Part shown: in pieces, positions 11,514 through 23,899 of the stretch | How positions within the stretch are numbered: the first letter of the stretch is position 1 | How the letters are laid out: each line of letters starts with the position of its first letter | Source: Portulaca oleracea | Taxonomy: Eukaryota > Streptophyta > Magnoliopsida > Caryophyllales > Portulacaceae | DNA length: 64,000 nt | Assembly (NCBI GenBank): GCA_029582165.1 | Contig: CM055872.1 | Location: 47,814,195-47,878,194, forward strand | Direction of reading: 5' to 3' | The notes under the pieces: model-generated | Database searches by the model: none | Told to the model about the DNA's origin: nothing | Seen by the model: only the letters and a program-made list of their open reading frames with translations | Made by a program: the position numbers and the translations under genes

Positions 11514-11705
11514 AGCCCTTCGAAACAAGCATGGAGAAAAGACAAAGGCTCCTTGTTTCCCTAGGCCGGCCGGACACTAGAAAAGAGAGGAATCATTACA
11601 TTCACTCGGGCCCTTAGCAACAAGCATGGAGAAAATACAAAGACTTCTTCTTTCCCTAGGCCGGCCGGACACTAGAGAGAAGAGAGGAATCTTTGCATTC
11701 GCTCC
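11514..11705. repeat. 96-bp tandem duplication
   Basis: Two adjacent copies (about 11514-11609 and 11610-11705) share ACAAGCATGGAGAAAA, CCCTAGGCCGGCCGGACACT and GAGAGGAATC. The core CTAGGCCGGCCGGACACTAG is rich in rare-cutter-like GC text compared with its AT-rich neighbours. Confidence 0.8.
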
Positions 11706-12169
11706 AGCCTTTGCAGGCCATACAGGAGACAAACTTGCTTGCAATTTTTGTAGATAGCCCCAAGGCCGATCAGACTTGAGCTAGGCAAATGAGGGCATGA
11801 CATGTGGCTATGTGAATCAAACTCTTGTGATCACAAATTGGAGCTTCTTCTTGGCCTTCTTCTTGTTTTTTGGATTTTCTTCTTTTTTGTATTCTCAACT
11901 TTTATTGAGAAGTGATGGCTTCTTCAACTCTTATTCCTCGGTATCCTTTATTTCTTCTACAAGCTTATTTTTATAGCATGTTGTTGTTGAAACAACTTGC
12001 ATGCTACTGCTTGTTTCAACAGTTTAAGTTGAATTCAAAGTAAATGATACTTTAAATTTTGCTTTAAGCGCATAGACGCCAACATCTTCTTTGCTCATGG
12101 TTGCATGAGCTTGAAATTCAACTAGAGGAATATGGATTCTTGAATTTCGCCCGGTCGCCGATCCGTATC

Positions 12170-12415
12170 AGTTATGTGAAGAATATGTCCTTCGTGTTGG
12201 ATAGGTGCCATCCGTGTTTGGCTGAAGAGGATGTTGTCCTTCGTGTCGGACAATTGCCATTCATGTCTGGCTGAGAAATATTTTGTTCTTCGTGTGGGAC
12301 AATTGTCATTCGTGTCCGGCGGATGATGAAGATTCTGTCCTTCGTGTCAGAAAACCGCCATTCATGTCTGGCGGATGATGAAGATTTCGTCCTTCGTGTC
12401 GGACATGTGACGATG
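12170..12415. repeat. Short tandem array, about 55-60 bp units
   Basis: Five imperfect units alternating TCCTTCGTGTCGGACA and GCCATTCATGTCTGGC, inside element 1. The alternating half-phrases make each unit quasi-dyadic. No coding sense is visible. Confidence 0.75.
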
Positions 12416-13658
12416 TTGGATGCTAGCTTGACCTGCTAGAGTTGGATTAGAGATTGCTCCTAATCTTGCTCTTGGGAACCACGTCGACCAGTCTAAACGA
12501 GATGTGTTTTGGGCTTAACCAGCCCCCAGTGTTGCGCTCTGGAGTGACAATGTGGAACTTCTTTGTTGTCTTTTTTCTGATATGCAGGCATACACGTAAC
12601 TGGTGTACCAGACTTATGCACAAACAATGCATTTTTTTGTTTTTGACACAAGAATTCATGTAATTATGCATATATATGCATGACTATTGACTTTATGTAC
12701 GATAGACTGACTCAATGCATGGCAGAATGACTCGATGCATAACAAACAGATTCTATGAGACTTTGACACGACTTATATATGCAATGCAAACCTATTATGC
12801 TTAGACAGGACACGCACATGATGTTTTATGCTTATACACATGCAGTTCTACATGCAAGTAATCCCCGACTCTTTATTTAGACAATGATTTTCTAGGACGA
12901 TGCTTTCCTAAGACAATGACTTCCTAAGGATTATGGCCACTTATAGGGAATTTCAGGAAAATTCAGGATGAGAAACATCTAGGTCCATGGGACAAGGAAA
13001 AATGACGGAGGTGCTAGACTTGAAGGATGTGCTTCTTGAACGCTTGTGTCGACGACCTTGATTGCTTGCAAATCTATCCTGATGTACGACAAGCCCCCGG
13101 TTTGGCGTAGACTCTCGACGATACTGTCCTGCTTTGGAGAGCAACTTGGGGATTTGCAAGCCCCCAGTTTGGTTAACTGACGATATGATGCATGAAGACC
13201 ATGGAATGGAAGCAGGCATTGCTTTTGATGCTGCACTGATGGAAGTCTGCTATGTCCTTAGTCGCGAGTCTCAATCTCTCCTTTTGCCTAACTTGCCCAA
13301 AGGGTTTTCAAGTTAGCCTCTCTTTTCTTTTCTTTTTTTTCCTTTTTTTTTCTCTTTTTTTTTCTTTCCTTTTCTTTCGAGACCACCATGAAGATGCATG
13401 ACCTTGTAGGATAGGGAGTAGGTTCCCTTCTTGAAAAGTGTCTTGAATGATGTCACAAGGGTCGAGCGAGCCCCCAGTTTAGAGTAGCTTATCTTCGAGT
13501 GCGCCCCCTTCCCGGCCGGGCGCAGATGTATCATCGAGCCGACCATGATCGTGAGCTGCGCCAGTGGACAGGAGAGCCATGGGCAGTCACCTAGCGGGGC
13601 AAAGATTCTAGATTGGATTGTGGCATAGCGAGGACGTTGTGCGCTTAAGTGGGGTGAA

Positions 13659-13951
13659 TGTAACACCTCGGGTATGTGGTTAAAGTGTGGCTTAAGAGGA
13701 TTGAAATGACTACTTATATCACCAAGGTGCACCTTCTTTTACGGTAGCTCATCCGTTGGGAACTCCTTAGTTAAGGGTGCTTGGCTGGGAGTAGTCATAG
13801 GATGGGTGACCTCCTAGGAAGTTTTCCCAGGCAGCGTGTGAGCGAGGACGAAGCATGCTGAAAAGACTCGTGGTGATTTGTGGGGCCTGTCGAGTGATCT
13901 TAAAAGCCGTTATCGATAATGTCTGCGACACTAGGGGGTCGGGGCATTACA
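13659..13951 (+). mobile_element. Cassandra-type solo LTR carrying 5S rRNA sequence
   Basis: A 293-bp unit starting TGTAACACC and ending GGGCATTACA, so its ends are inverted (TGTAA/TTACA) as expected of an LTR. Inside is a clear 5S rRNA-derived stretch on the same strand. Cassandra is an established family of very small plant retrotransposons (TRIMs) whose LTRs carry a 5S promoter. Only one LTR is present, so this is a solo LTR left by recombination. The flanking 5-mers GTGAA and CCGAA agree at only three bases, so the target duplication has decayed or my borders are slightly off. Confidence 0.85.
13751..13825 (+). other. 5S rRNA-derived segment with pol III A and C boxes
   Basis: AGTTAAGGGTGCTTGG (13769-13784) corresponds to the 5S A box, and GGATGGGTGACCTCC (13800-13814) followed by TAGGAAG to the C box, in the right order and spacing. 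The 5S start and end are not intact, so this is not a functional 5S gene; it is the internal promoter-like domain of the Cassandra LTR. Confidence 0.85.
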
Positions 13952-14112
13952 CCGAATCTGTTCATGATTACGTATGTCGCCAGTTAGCCACTGATCTGAT
14001 GTGGACAACTTTTGCTCTTGTTGAGAAGTGCGCCGCACTCAAGTGTGCTGAGAGTGGGAATTAAGAACAAAACCTCATACTTGCAATAACGCTTGAGTTG
14101 AAAAGTCCTCAA

Positions 14113-14565
14113 TAGGGATGGCAATGGGCAGGGTCTGGGGAGGGTCCAACTGGACCCGGATCCGCCAATTTTTTGGACCCAGACCTGCCCCGAGACCCGA
14201 TTGGTCCCAAAAAGTTGGACCCAGACCCGGACTCGCTGGGTCCGCGGGTCCACGGGTCCTTATTGGGTCCAACATTCTTATGTATTTTTTTACGAAATTT
14301 ATCAATTTTTCGGGTTAGTTTTATATGTACGCAATTGTATAATAATGACTATTCTATTAAAATACACAAATTTTCAACACAATAAAAACATCTAGTTCAT
14401 TGTACAAGGCAATGAGCAAAATTCAATATAAAAACATAACAAAAATCATCCACACATCAACTCTAAGAATGCAACTATACAACTTAAAATGCACAGAAAA
14501 AAACCATGAAGTTCATGATTATCGCACTGTACAACTCTAAGAATACAAATACACTAGGGTTTTCA

Positions 14566-14636
<71 letters not shown>

Positions 14637-14817
14637 GATGGGTCCATGGGCAGGGTCTACGGGTTCGTGCCTAGACGCGGACCCTGACCCGTTAAATCTT
14701 TATTAGACCCAGACCCGCCCCGAGACCCCATGGGTCCAATTTTTTGGACCCATACCCGTTTCAATGGGGCGGGTCCGAGCGGGTCTGGGGTGGGTCCAAG
14801 ACCCATTGCCATCCCTA
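14113..14817. mobile_element. hAT-type MITE, 705 bp
   Basis: The ends are inverted repeats TAGGGATGGCAATGGG and CCCATTGCCATCCCTA. They are flanked by 8-bp direct repeats GTCCTCAA (14105-14112) and GTCCTTAA (14818-14825), one mismatch apart. Eight-bp duplications with this terminus fit the hAT superfamily. The subterminal regions are full of GGGTCC/GGACCC repeats in both orientations, and the centre holds a (TA)n run. No transposase is encoded. It is inserted in element 1. Confidence 0.85.
14570..14632. repeat. (TA)n microsatellite
   Basis: About 60 bp of uninterrupted TA inside the hAT-type MITE. It yields a meaningless Tyr-Ile repeat in translation. Confidence 0.95.
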
Positions 14818-14869
14818 GTCCTTAAAGGGTGAGATAGGATGAAAAGGCTTTGAAAGGGTTGGTTAGAAA

Positions 14870-15135
14870 GTTTTTAGTGAAAGAGACGGAAGATGAGGAT
14901 TTATCAATGAATGGAATAAAGAGACACTTAAGAATGCATGTGTCATGAAAGGGAGAAGAGATGGTCAAATGAGATAGACATCATCTCCTGAGTAAAGGTT
15001 GGGAGACGTTTAGTGAAAGGGATGGTAGGCGAGAGTTTATTGATGAATGAGATAAGGAGACACTCAAGAATGATCTTGTCTTGAAAGGGTGAAGAGATGG
15101 TCGAATCGGATAAGACATCATCTCTTGGGAAAAGG
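14870..15135. repeat. Tandem duplication of about 130 bp
   Basis: Two adjacent imperfect copies share TTTAGTGAAAG, TGATGAATG, GAGACACT, AAGAATG and AGACATCATCTC. Part of the non-coding interior of element 1. Confidence 0.65.
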
Positions 15136-16624
15136 TTGGAAAATGGTTATGGAATAATTTCCAAGTCTGACGGAAGAAAAGAAAATGGAGGGCTGATGAC
15201 GATGATAGAATCCAGGATTTCCCTCACCTTTTGCCTAGCCCGCCCAAGTGGGTTTTCAAACTAGCTCTTTTATTCTCTCTATTTTTATTCTCTCAAAGAC
15301 CAATTTATTAAACAACGAATACTCTCTAAAGTGAAATGTACCGGGTCGGGCCTCGAAGAGGTTTTCCTATGTATCTAAGGTGGAATCAGGTCAGTCGTAG
15401 TTCTTTAAGCGCAACTCTGATGGGTAGTGCCTCGAGGATGGCTTAATGGTTCGGAAAGATGGCTGAGAAGGGTTGAAGGGTTCATATGTAGGTTATGGAT
15501 GTTTATGAAGATGTATGAAGGTTATTGAAGGCTGAAAGGTTTGCTGAGGTGTATGGATGATGAGATGAAGGTTTGAGATAGGAAAGGTTTGAGATGGGAA
15601 AGGTTCATGAGATTTTTCCGGTGTGCATGACTCTTATTTCCGCCTTCTAACTTCTTATTCTCCCCCCTTTTCTTCTTCTTCTCATTTGTTTCTTTCCCCG
15701 TTTTTTTTTTGTTCTTCCTTTTCCTTTTCCTCTTTTTTTTTTTTTTTGCTACCCCTCTCTATTTTTTTCTCTTTTTTCTTCTTGCTTTCACCCTCTTTTT
15801 TTTGCTTTCACTTTTTTTTTCGAACTTATTCTTCATGGATTGCTTCCTATTCTCCTTGGTCATAGCGCACGTTTTGGGATTTGGTTTAATGAATGAAAGG
15901 GTTTTGAAAAGGTTGAGGTTTGATGGAAAAGGATAGAAATGTAAATGGTAGATAGTAAGTGGCAGGTCGAGATCGGAAGAAAAGATGAGAGTAATGTGGG
16001 TAGTGAAATGAAGGCTGGGTAGAAGCCCCCTGTCCTTGGCACATTTGGTTAAGCTGTGCATTTCTAATGAGAAGTGTTCACTTTAGAGAGGTTATTGGAC
16101 TTGATCTTTCTTGACAACATTCTCTCCTTTTGCTCAGCCTGTTGGATGGGAGGTGCAGGCTGACTTCTCTCTACAACTTTATTCTCTCCTTTTTCCCGAT
16201 TTGCCTCAATGAGGTTTTCAAACCGGTCACTCTATAGTTTTTCACTCTTTTTTTTTTTTTTGAACTCTATATATATTTTTTGAATTTCTCTCTTTATCTC
16301 TCTAACCCTGAATTCAAGAAATGAAGGAATGGGAATGAGGTATATGACAAAGATGGAAAGATAAGAGAAAGTGAATTTGTGAGACTTGGTTTGTGAGGAT
16401 GGCAGATGGATAAGAGAACTTTTAAACTCAAATCAGAAATACAAGCACGAAATTCTATTTGAACAGATAGCAACAAGAGTAATTGAATTCAAGGAATGAA
16501 TTAAGAACTGACTTTCAACTCTAATAGACTTCGAAAGCAAAATGCTTGGCAACCAAGGACTGTAGCTAACTCTAAGGTTCCTTTTGATGATGCGCCCTCC
16601 TTGTCTTCGTATGGGGAATCCATG

Positions 16625-16815
16625 CTCTATCTGACCCCGTATGTTGCTTTTGGTAGGGGCAGTTCCCTAACTAGATCATGTCCTCAATCTTATTCTTCAA
16701 AGTTTAACAATCCTCTGTGTCATGTCCCCGGATCTATTGTAGTTGCAGAATTTCCTGTCACCCCAAAAATTCCCTTTATTGCTGGCTCATGCCTTGACCT
16801 TGATACTAGGAAAAT
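16625..16815 (-). pseudogene. gag: Tat-like gag zinc-knuckle relic (element 1)
   Basis: On the minus strand the text runs FCNYN, then after a one-base frame slip HDTEDC, a TAA (16704-16706), and TLKNKIEDMI. This corresponds to the Cys/His box and the LKxxIE segment of Tat-type gag and aligns with the relics in elements 2 and 3. Upstream and downstream gag is not recognisable. The relic shows that element 1 descends from a coding Tat-like element but can no longer make capsid. The stop after the last Cys is at the same codon as in the other two copies. Confidence 0.65.
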
Positions 16816-16869
16816 GAAGAAAAACCCATCCCAATGCATGTATGACTTAAATGACCTATATGGGACTTC

Positions 16870-18300
16870 CTAAAAATGAAAAATGCTTATATGCTGACTC
16901 GAGAGAGACTTACCCAGGACATGGGTTTGAATATGCTAATTGACCTACATGGGACTTCCCAAGACTTCTATATGTTGACTTAAGGAAAAGACTTACCCAC
17001 GACATGGGTCTATATGTCCTAAAATCTATATGAGACTTCTTAAAATGCAAATGCCTATATGTTGACCCTTGAAGACTAACCTATGACATGGACCCACATT
17101 GATCTTCCTTGAAAAAGAAAGACACTCACATGATATGACAACACGAGAAAAGACTCAACAACTCACCCATGACATGGGTTTACACTAGACTTCTTAAAAA
17201 AAAAGACAGATATCTATATGACGACTCTAGACACATACTTATCCATGACTTAGACCTTATACCAAAATTTCTACAAAAAGAAAAACGCTTATATGCTAAC
17301 CCTAGACAAAGACACACCCATGACATGGGTTGACAACCTTAAAGTGAAAGACACATGCTGACTTAGGAAAGGACCTACCTATGACTTAGACCTTATGTGA
17401 GACTTTCTAAGGAATGAAGACACTTACCTGCTGACTCAAGAGATGACTTAATGACCCACCTATGATTTGCAGGACCTAGACCCTATGTGTGGCTTCTTAA
17501 AGAATGAAAGACACTTACACAATGACTCAAGGACTTACCCATGACCCTGGTATACATGAAACTTTCTAAAAATGACATTACGCATATTGACTCAAGAATA
17601 AGACTTGATTATGACCTAGACCTCGTATGAAAACTTCTTAAAGACTAAAAGACATCTACATGCAGATGCTAATACAAAGACTCATCCTAGACCTTTATAT
17701 GAAAATTTCTAAAGAATGCAAGACACTTACATGTAGACGCTAACACAGAGACTTATCCTAGACCTAGGTTTACACGGACACACGTTGACTCAAACAAGGA
17801 ATCACCCATGACATGGGTTTACCCTGGACCTCCTATAAAGGATAACAACATATTGACCCAGGAAAAGACACACCTATGATCTAGACTTTATATAAGACTT
17901 CCTAAAGAATGAAAGACACCCATACACTGACTCCAAAACAAAGACTTACCCATGTCTTGGGTATACATGACCTCCTAAAAAAAAAAAATAAAAGATACAT
18001 GTTTGCTGACTCTAAAACGAAGATTCTAAGACACTTATTTACGGACATTGAAATGCAAGACACTTACATGTTGACCCTAAATTACAGACACTTACATGTA
18101 GACTCTAACACAAAGACTTACCCATAACTTAGGTTTACTAGACCATACATGGTACATCCTAACGTGTAAGACACCTATAAACTAACTCAGGAAACGACTC
18201 AACTATGACACATGTTCACCGGTCCTAATCTCTATTAGACGTCCTAAAGAATGAAAGACAATTATTTACTGACTCAGGAAAGCTTAACCTCTATACAACT
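16870..18300. repeat. Palindromic tandem array (element 1)
   Basis: Roughly 70-90 bp units of the form AAGAATGAAAGACACTTACA, TGCTGACTC, GACTTACCC. Many contain the perfect palindrome ACCCATGACATGGGT (7-bp arms, one central base), for example near 17163, 17316 and 17801; others are mutated. The same array, inverted, is in element 2 at 23900-24790, so it was part of their common ancestor. Confidence 0.8.
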
Positions 18301-18329
18301 CTAAGACCAAGAACAACACTTTTTACAAC

Positions 18330-19426
18330 AAGAGCATTATAAAGGGCCGGATAAAGTCAAACATAGCGAGTCGACATAAGTTGGAAAGCGCAAATGAGTA
18401 TTTCTCAATTCGGATGGGCTTAAACCACAAGCCGACCGTTTTACGGAGAATCCGTCACTTGAACTAACAAACTTGTGTTAACTCAAGCTGCATTGGCTAT
18501 TATACGGACTAGAATAATGCTCGACACACTGACAACCTAACTTCTAAACTTCTATTTACACACCTTTTTTTTATTTGAGACTCGACATACTTATTTATTT
18601 AAACTCATGGAAAGCGGATGTCATAAAAGACCGAATAAAGCCATCAAAAGGTGAGTTAAAACATACTTATATAAACTCAATCATTAATTCCACCATCTAT
18701 GGGCTTACCAACGGGCCGACCATGGATTTTTAGACTTAATAATCAGGCTTATAAATTTATTTTCTTTAACCTTGAGTCTATTACGCGGGCTAGAACAACA
18801 CACACTGACTTTGTTTTATTATTAATCATTTTCTTTGGACCCAGAATAAGAGAACACTGAGAAGGGCCGAATAAAACCATCAAAGGTGAGTTAAAATGAA
18901 TCGATAAACAGGGCCAATTAACCTTTAAAATGGATGGGCCTCGCATCCAAGTCGACCATAAAGTTTAAGGTTAGTTAATCACGTTTATAAATTCATTTCT
19001 TCTCAAACCCAATGATTATTACGCGGACTAAAACAATATCTCAAAATTAGGTACGACTCTAATGAAGACTCAACAGACAGTCACATATTTACACCTAAAA
19101 AAGACTCAACAAACTTAAACACGCATATTTACACCTAACTAAGACTCAACACACTCAAACACGTATTTACACCTAAAAAGACTCAAAGCACGTGTGAACA
19201 AAAACCTAAAGACTCAAACACGTAATTACACCTAATGACGACTCAAAGCATGTGTTAATAAAAACCTAACAAAGACTCAAACGCATACACACACAAACAC
19301 ATACACATGCACAAACACATGCATAGACACATGCACAAACACATGCACAGACACATACACATGCACCCGCACATGCACAAACACATGCACAGACACATAC
19401 ACATGCACAAACACATGCACATACGC

Positions 19427-19481
<55 letters not shown>

Positions 19482-20225
19482 TGCACAAACACACGCATAG
19501 ACACATACACATGCACACGCACAGGCACATACACATGCATAGATGCATGCACATGCACATGCACACGCACAGGCACAAACACATGCACAGGTACGAACAC
19601 ACGGACTACAACACACTTTATCTACCTTACAGACCTAACTCTATATGGACCCTAAGGACAGCTGATCATTATAAATGGTCGAATAAAGCCAAGCATGGCG
19701 AATCAGGGCTGAATAAGGAATCACGAGTCAGTGTTTCTCCATTCGGATGGGCCCCATCTACAGGCCGACCGTTTTAAGGAGAATCCGTAACTCGGAAAAT
19801 TTATTAGTCCAACTCAAGCCATACTGACTATTACGTGGGATAGAATAATGATCAACATGACTAATAGTCTACTCTTTCTATACATTTTTTTTTCTATTTG
19901 TTTAGGAAAGTGGATATCGTGAAGGATTGGATAAAACCAACGACAGGCGAATTGTAATAAGTTTATGGACTTAATTGCCAAATCCAATAGGGTTGGGCCT
20001 AACCACGGGCCGACCATAAGTATGATGGATTGGACAATTAATTCGATAAATTAATTTACTCAAGCCCGGTGGTTATTATGCAGTCTAAAACTTTATCCAC
20101 CAAATTGGTTTGGACTTTTAATCAGGTTTATTGGAACTAAGGCCAACTAATCTTTACAAGAGGCTGAATAAAGTCAAGCGTGGTGAATCAAGTCTAAGTC
20201 AAGGAGCACAAATCAGTGTTTCTCG
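18330..20225 (-). repeat. Leader repeats of element 1
   Basis: At least five degenerate units of about 240-300 bp built from GGCCGAATAAAG, a GGATGGGC...GGCCGACC segment and a GACTATTACGCGGACTAG-like segment. They occupy the leader between primer site and gag and match the inverted leader of element 2. A 36-bp tandem (GACTCAA...CACGTATTTACACCTAA, about 19060-19265) is embedded. Confidence 0.7.
19275..19610. repeat. Hexanucleotide minisatellite (ACACAT/ACATGC)n
   Basis: About 330 bp of CACATA, CACATG and CACAAA hexamers. It produces long stop-free His/Met and Cys/Met frames on both strands, which are artefacts. It is not the plant telomere repeat. Confidence 0.95.
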
Positions 20226-20558
20226 ATTCGGATGTGTGGGGTGTTGCTCTTGGAGGCTCGTGTGGAGACCTCGTAGAGTGATGCATGAGTGGATGTGGTG
20301 ACTAATGCTCTCTCGGTGTAAATGCACCAATTGAGTATAGTCGGTCCGACATCCCATTGGTTATTTTTTGTGGTTTAAAGAGAAATATCCTAATACTGCG
20401 TACTCCTACGACATATTACATGTCAAGGGAGTGCCCCGGTATATGCAATGCATTATGCCTAAAAAAAGGATTTAATAATATACAGTAAAAATTTATTTAC
20501 CTTCCAAAAGATTTAAAGCACACAAACTTTTTTCAAATTTTACCCACTTTAGAAAAAC

Positions 20559-20576
20559 TCCCCAGTGGAGTCGCCA
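20559..20576 (-). other. Primer-binding site, tRNA-Arg type (element 1)
   Basis: The minus strand reads TGGCGACTCCACTGGGGA, separated by 7 bases from the LTR start at 20584. It fixes the orientation of element 1. Confidence 0.92.
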
Positions 20577-20583
20577 AAAATCC

Positions 20584-22612
20584 TGTGGACATTTTTCCTC
20601 GCCGTCCGGGCATCCGAACGTCCGCGTTTGGATTGGGGTGTGATTCGGTGATTTGTGCTGGGGTTTAACTTTTGAAAACTCTTTAAGGAGATCAACCTTA
20701 CATTTCATGAATAATATTTTGTAAAACCACTTTCCCTTACTTAGGCATTTTATGAGTCATCGAATTAAATCTTTAAGAGTGAACATTTACTTGTTCCAAA
20801 CTCTTCTAAATTTAACCCAATTTGCTCATTTAAATGTTAGTCTCGGAAGAAAGCAATTTATGCAAATATTATTTAGAAATATAAGAAAGAAAACCCTAAA
20901 GTTGCATCGATACATTGTAAAACTATGTTAACCATAGTGTATGCAATCCTCGATGTGTTTTAGTTCGAAATGAGAATCGCCACCCGACTTTTTAAAGAGA
21001 AAAGCGAAGAAAAACTAAAGAGAAAATAAAGAAAGACTCCGCCTGCGAAACCCAAGAATGGATCCGGGGGTAAGGCTACGAACTCGAAAACTAAACTTTA
21101 AGAGTTCGCCTCTCACAAAAGGAAAGACTCTACTAAAAGTTTAAAAATGTGCTTTTAATAAAGTTTGGAATGGAAATGAATGAATACTTTATAGAATTAC
21201 TTCATTGAACATGCAAAAGAATAAAAGAAAGAAAGGTACATAATATACAACACATTATTTACATAAAGAATAAATAATTAAAAGCTTACATTGTGACCTT
21301 TTAGGGAAGCCTAGCCTAGCCTTTGTAGAAGCCTCTTTGAATTCCTTTGAAAGCCTTGAATACTCCTCTTGAATATGCCAAAATGGTGCCATAATTGGAT
21401 GGGGAAAAGTATGGAAAAGAGATGAGAAAAAGGGTAGGAAAATGCTCTTTTTGTGGTGTTTTGGGTAGTAGAAAGATTAGGCTTTTCGTAGAGTTTTTAG
21501 GGTTTTATGGAAGGATAATTGAAGGAAGATGAGAATGGAGATAAGAGGGCTTAAATAAGTGGAGAAATGGAGATAATAATGGTAGGAAAATGAGCTCTTT
21601 TTGGTGGGTTTCTAGGATAGTTTTATGGTGTTTCTGGGAGGTTTTATGGGAGATTTATGTAGAGAAGATGGAGGATAGGATGAGAGTATGGATTAGGGGA
21701 TTGAATAAGATAGAAGAATTGATATTACGATGGTAATAATGTGGTGTAAAAGATGATAGAAAAGGTGTAGGAAGAAAGGGCTTTTTTGTTGGTTTTTGGT
21801 GGTGTTTTAGGATGTTTTTGTGAGGGTTTTATGTAAGAACGGTGGGGATATTATGAGAGTATGGATTAAGGGGTTTAAGAGGATGAAGATAAGGAGATTA
21901 GGATAATAAGAGAATGTTGGAAATGTGATAGGAAAAGAGTGGTAGATTGATAATACTAGAATAGAGATTAGAGAGATGATGAAAGAATGAGAGAGTGGAC
22001 GAATAAGAGTGTAGGAATGGGAAGAATGAGTGAATGATTGAGTGAGTTTGGATATAACAAGAGAGGGTATTTATAGGTGTAGGATAGGCTTAGAATACAT
22101 GCCTATACATGCACATTCACACCCTTGAACTTGCGCAATTGATTGGCACAAACAACTAGGTGGCATGGGGGGTGTTCTTGGTGGTCGGTGGAGCTGGGAG
22201 GCTGAATTTATGGTGTGGACAACGTGAAGGCCGATTGGCCTATGGAAAGGGGAGGGATGAATCTAGTGCATTCTTGGATGGTGAGGGTTTGAATGGGATG
22301 TATTCGAAGTCAGCTGTTCACACTGGACGGTGGAAGCTTATTTGATGTATATGATATGTCTTTGAATGCTTTTGTGAGGCTTTGAACTTGAGACCTCTTG
22401 CCACGTGGCTTGCATGGCTTGGTTTCCCTTATTTTCTAATTTCCTAATTTTCTAGCTAAAAATATACAAAAAAGGAAATAATAATAATTACATTAAAAGT
22501 ACATAAAATCTATGCCAAAATCTAGCTTATCGACCGACTTCTTCTTCTTCTTCATTTTTGCCTTGTTATATAGATATGCTATATATTTATGTGCCAAAAT
22601 CCGGTGTCTACA
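20584..22612 (-). repeat. Right (5') LTR of element 1
   Basis: 2029 bp, TGTGGACA to GTGTCTACA. TATTTATA at 22068-22075 is the minus-strand TATA box. It keeps the roughly 255 bp (about 21390-21645) lost from the left copy. Confidence 0.95.
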
Positions 22613-22617
22613 CTATG
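22613..22617. repeat. Target-site duplication CTATG, right
   Basis: Identical to 8205-8209. Confidence 0.95.
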
Positions 22618-23899
22618 AAGGTTAATTATCTTGGTTCACAATGTAAACTCAACTCGTCTTTGATGATTCTACATGGCCCTTTACGACATTCTCTTAACAA
22701 AAGTCCAAAAAAAAAAACTGATTAAAAGTCAAAACAAAGTTAGTGGATAATGTCTTCGACTGCATAATAGTCACTGGGCTTGAGTAAGTTAATTTATCGA
22801 TTTAATAAAGAAATCCATCACTTTTATGGCCAGCCTGTGGTTAGGCCCAACCATATTGGATTTGGCAATTAAGTCCATAAACTAGTTATAACTCACCTAT
22901 TGTTGGCTTTATTCAGTCCTTTACACTATCCGTTTTCCCTTTATTTTATAAAACTTGTTGTACTATATGTAAATATGTGTTTGTGTAAATGTGTGTTTGT
23001 GTTTGTTGAAGTCTTCATTAGATGTAAATATGTGTTTGTGTTTGTTGAGTCTTCGTTAGGTGTAAATATGTGTTTGTGATTGTTGAGTCTTTGTTAGGTG
23101 TAAATATGTGTCTTGTCTGTTGAGTCTTCATTAGAGTCGGATATGATTTCGACGTATTGTTTTAGTCCGCGTAATAATCATTGGATTTGAGAAGAAATGG
23201 GTTTATAAACTCGATTAATTAACCTTAAATTTTATGGTTAGCCTGGTTGTGAGGCCCATCTATTTTAAAGATTAATTACCCTTGTTTATCAATTCATTTT
23301 CACTCACCTTTGATGATTTTATTCGGCCCTTTTCAATATTCTCTTACTTAGGGTCCAAATAAGATTGGTTAATAAATAAACAAAGTTAGTGTGTGTTGTT
23401 CTAGCTCGCGTAATAGTTACAATATTAGAGAAAATAAATTTATAAATTCGTTTATTAAGTTCAAAAAAAAAATCCATGGTCTGCTCGTTGGTAGGCCCAT
23501 CCATGGTGGAATTAATAATTGAGTTTATAAGTCTATTTTAACTCACCTTTCGATGGCTTTATTCGGTCTTTTACGACATCCATTTTCCATGAGTTTAAAT
23601 AAATAAATATGTTGGGTCACAAAAAAAGAAGAGTGTCTAAATAAAAAAAGTCAGTCTGTTAGTGTGTTCAGCATTATTCTAGTCTGCATAATAGCCAATT
23701 TAACTTGAGTTAACATAAGTTTGTTAGTTCAAGTGACAGATTCTCCTTAAAACGGTTGGCTTGTGGTTTAAGCTCATCCGAATTTAGAAACAATCACTTG
23801 TACTTTCCAACTTATGTCGACTCGCTATGTTTGACTTTATCCGGTCCTTTACAATGCTCTTGTTGTAAAAAAGTGTTATTGTTTGTCTTAGAGTCATAT

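Larger units (their letters stand above)
8210..22612 (-). mobile_element. Complete 14.4 kb Tat-like element 1, non-autonomous
   Basis: A full-length LTR element on the minus strand: LTRs at 8210-9983 and 20584-22612, a tRNA-Arg primer site beside the right LTR, and a perfect 5-bp target duplication. The internal region (9984-20583) has a repeat-rich leader, a broken gag relic near 16.7 kb and several kilobases of non-coding modules; I see no protease, reverse transcriptase or integrase. This fits a large retrotransposon derivative moved by proteins from an autonomous Tat/Ogre-type relative. The long stretches of the LTR pair read almost identically by eye, so the insertion is fairly young. 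It was later entered by a Cassandra LTR and a hAT MITE. Confidence 0.9.

Noticed and set aside
11840..12120. A host gene fragment in the interior of element 1
   Set aside because: No stable frame, splice pattern or known motif; only short frames on both strands.
13751..13825. A functional 5S rRNA gene
   Set aside because: Only the internal promoter region is kept, and it lies inside a Cassandra-type LTR with TGTAA/TTACA ends.
15623..15936. Phe/Ser-rich frames resembling membrane proteins
   Set aside because: They translate a pyrimidine-rich tract (poly T/C) within element 1; hydrophobicity is a composition effect.
19255..19777. Long His/Met-rich and Cys/Met-rich reading frames on both strands
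   Set aside because: They are translations of the ACACAT-type hexamer repeat; stop-free frames on both strands are expected from it.
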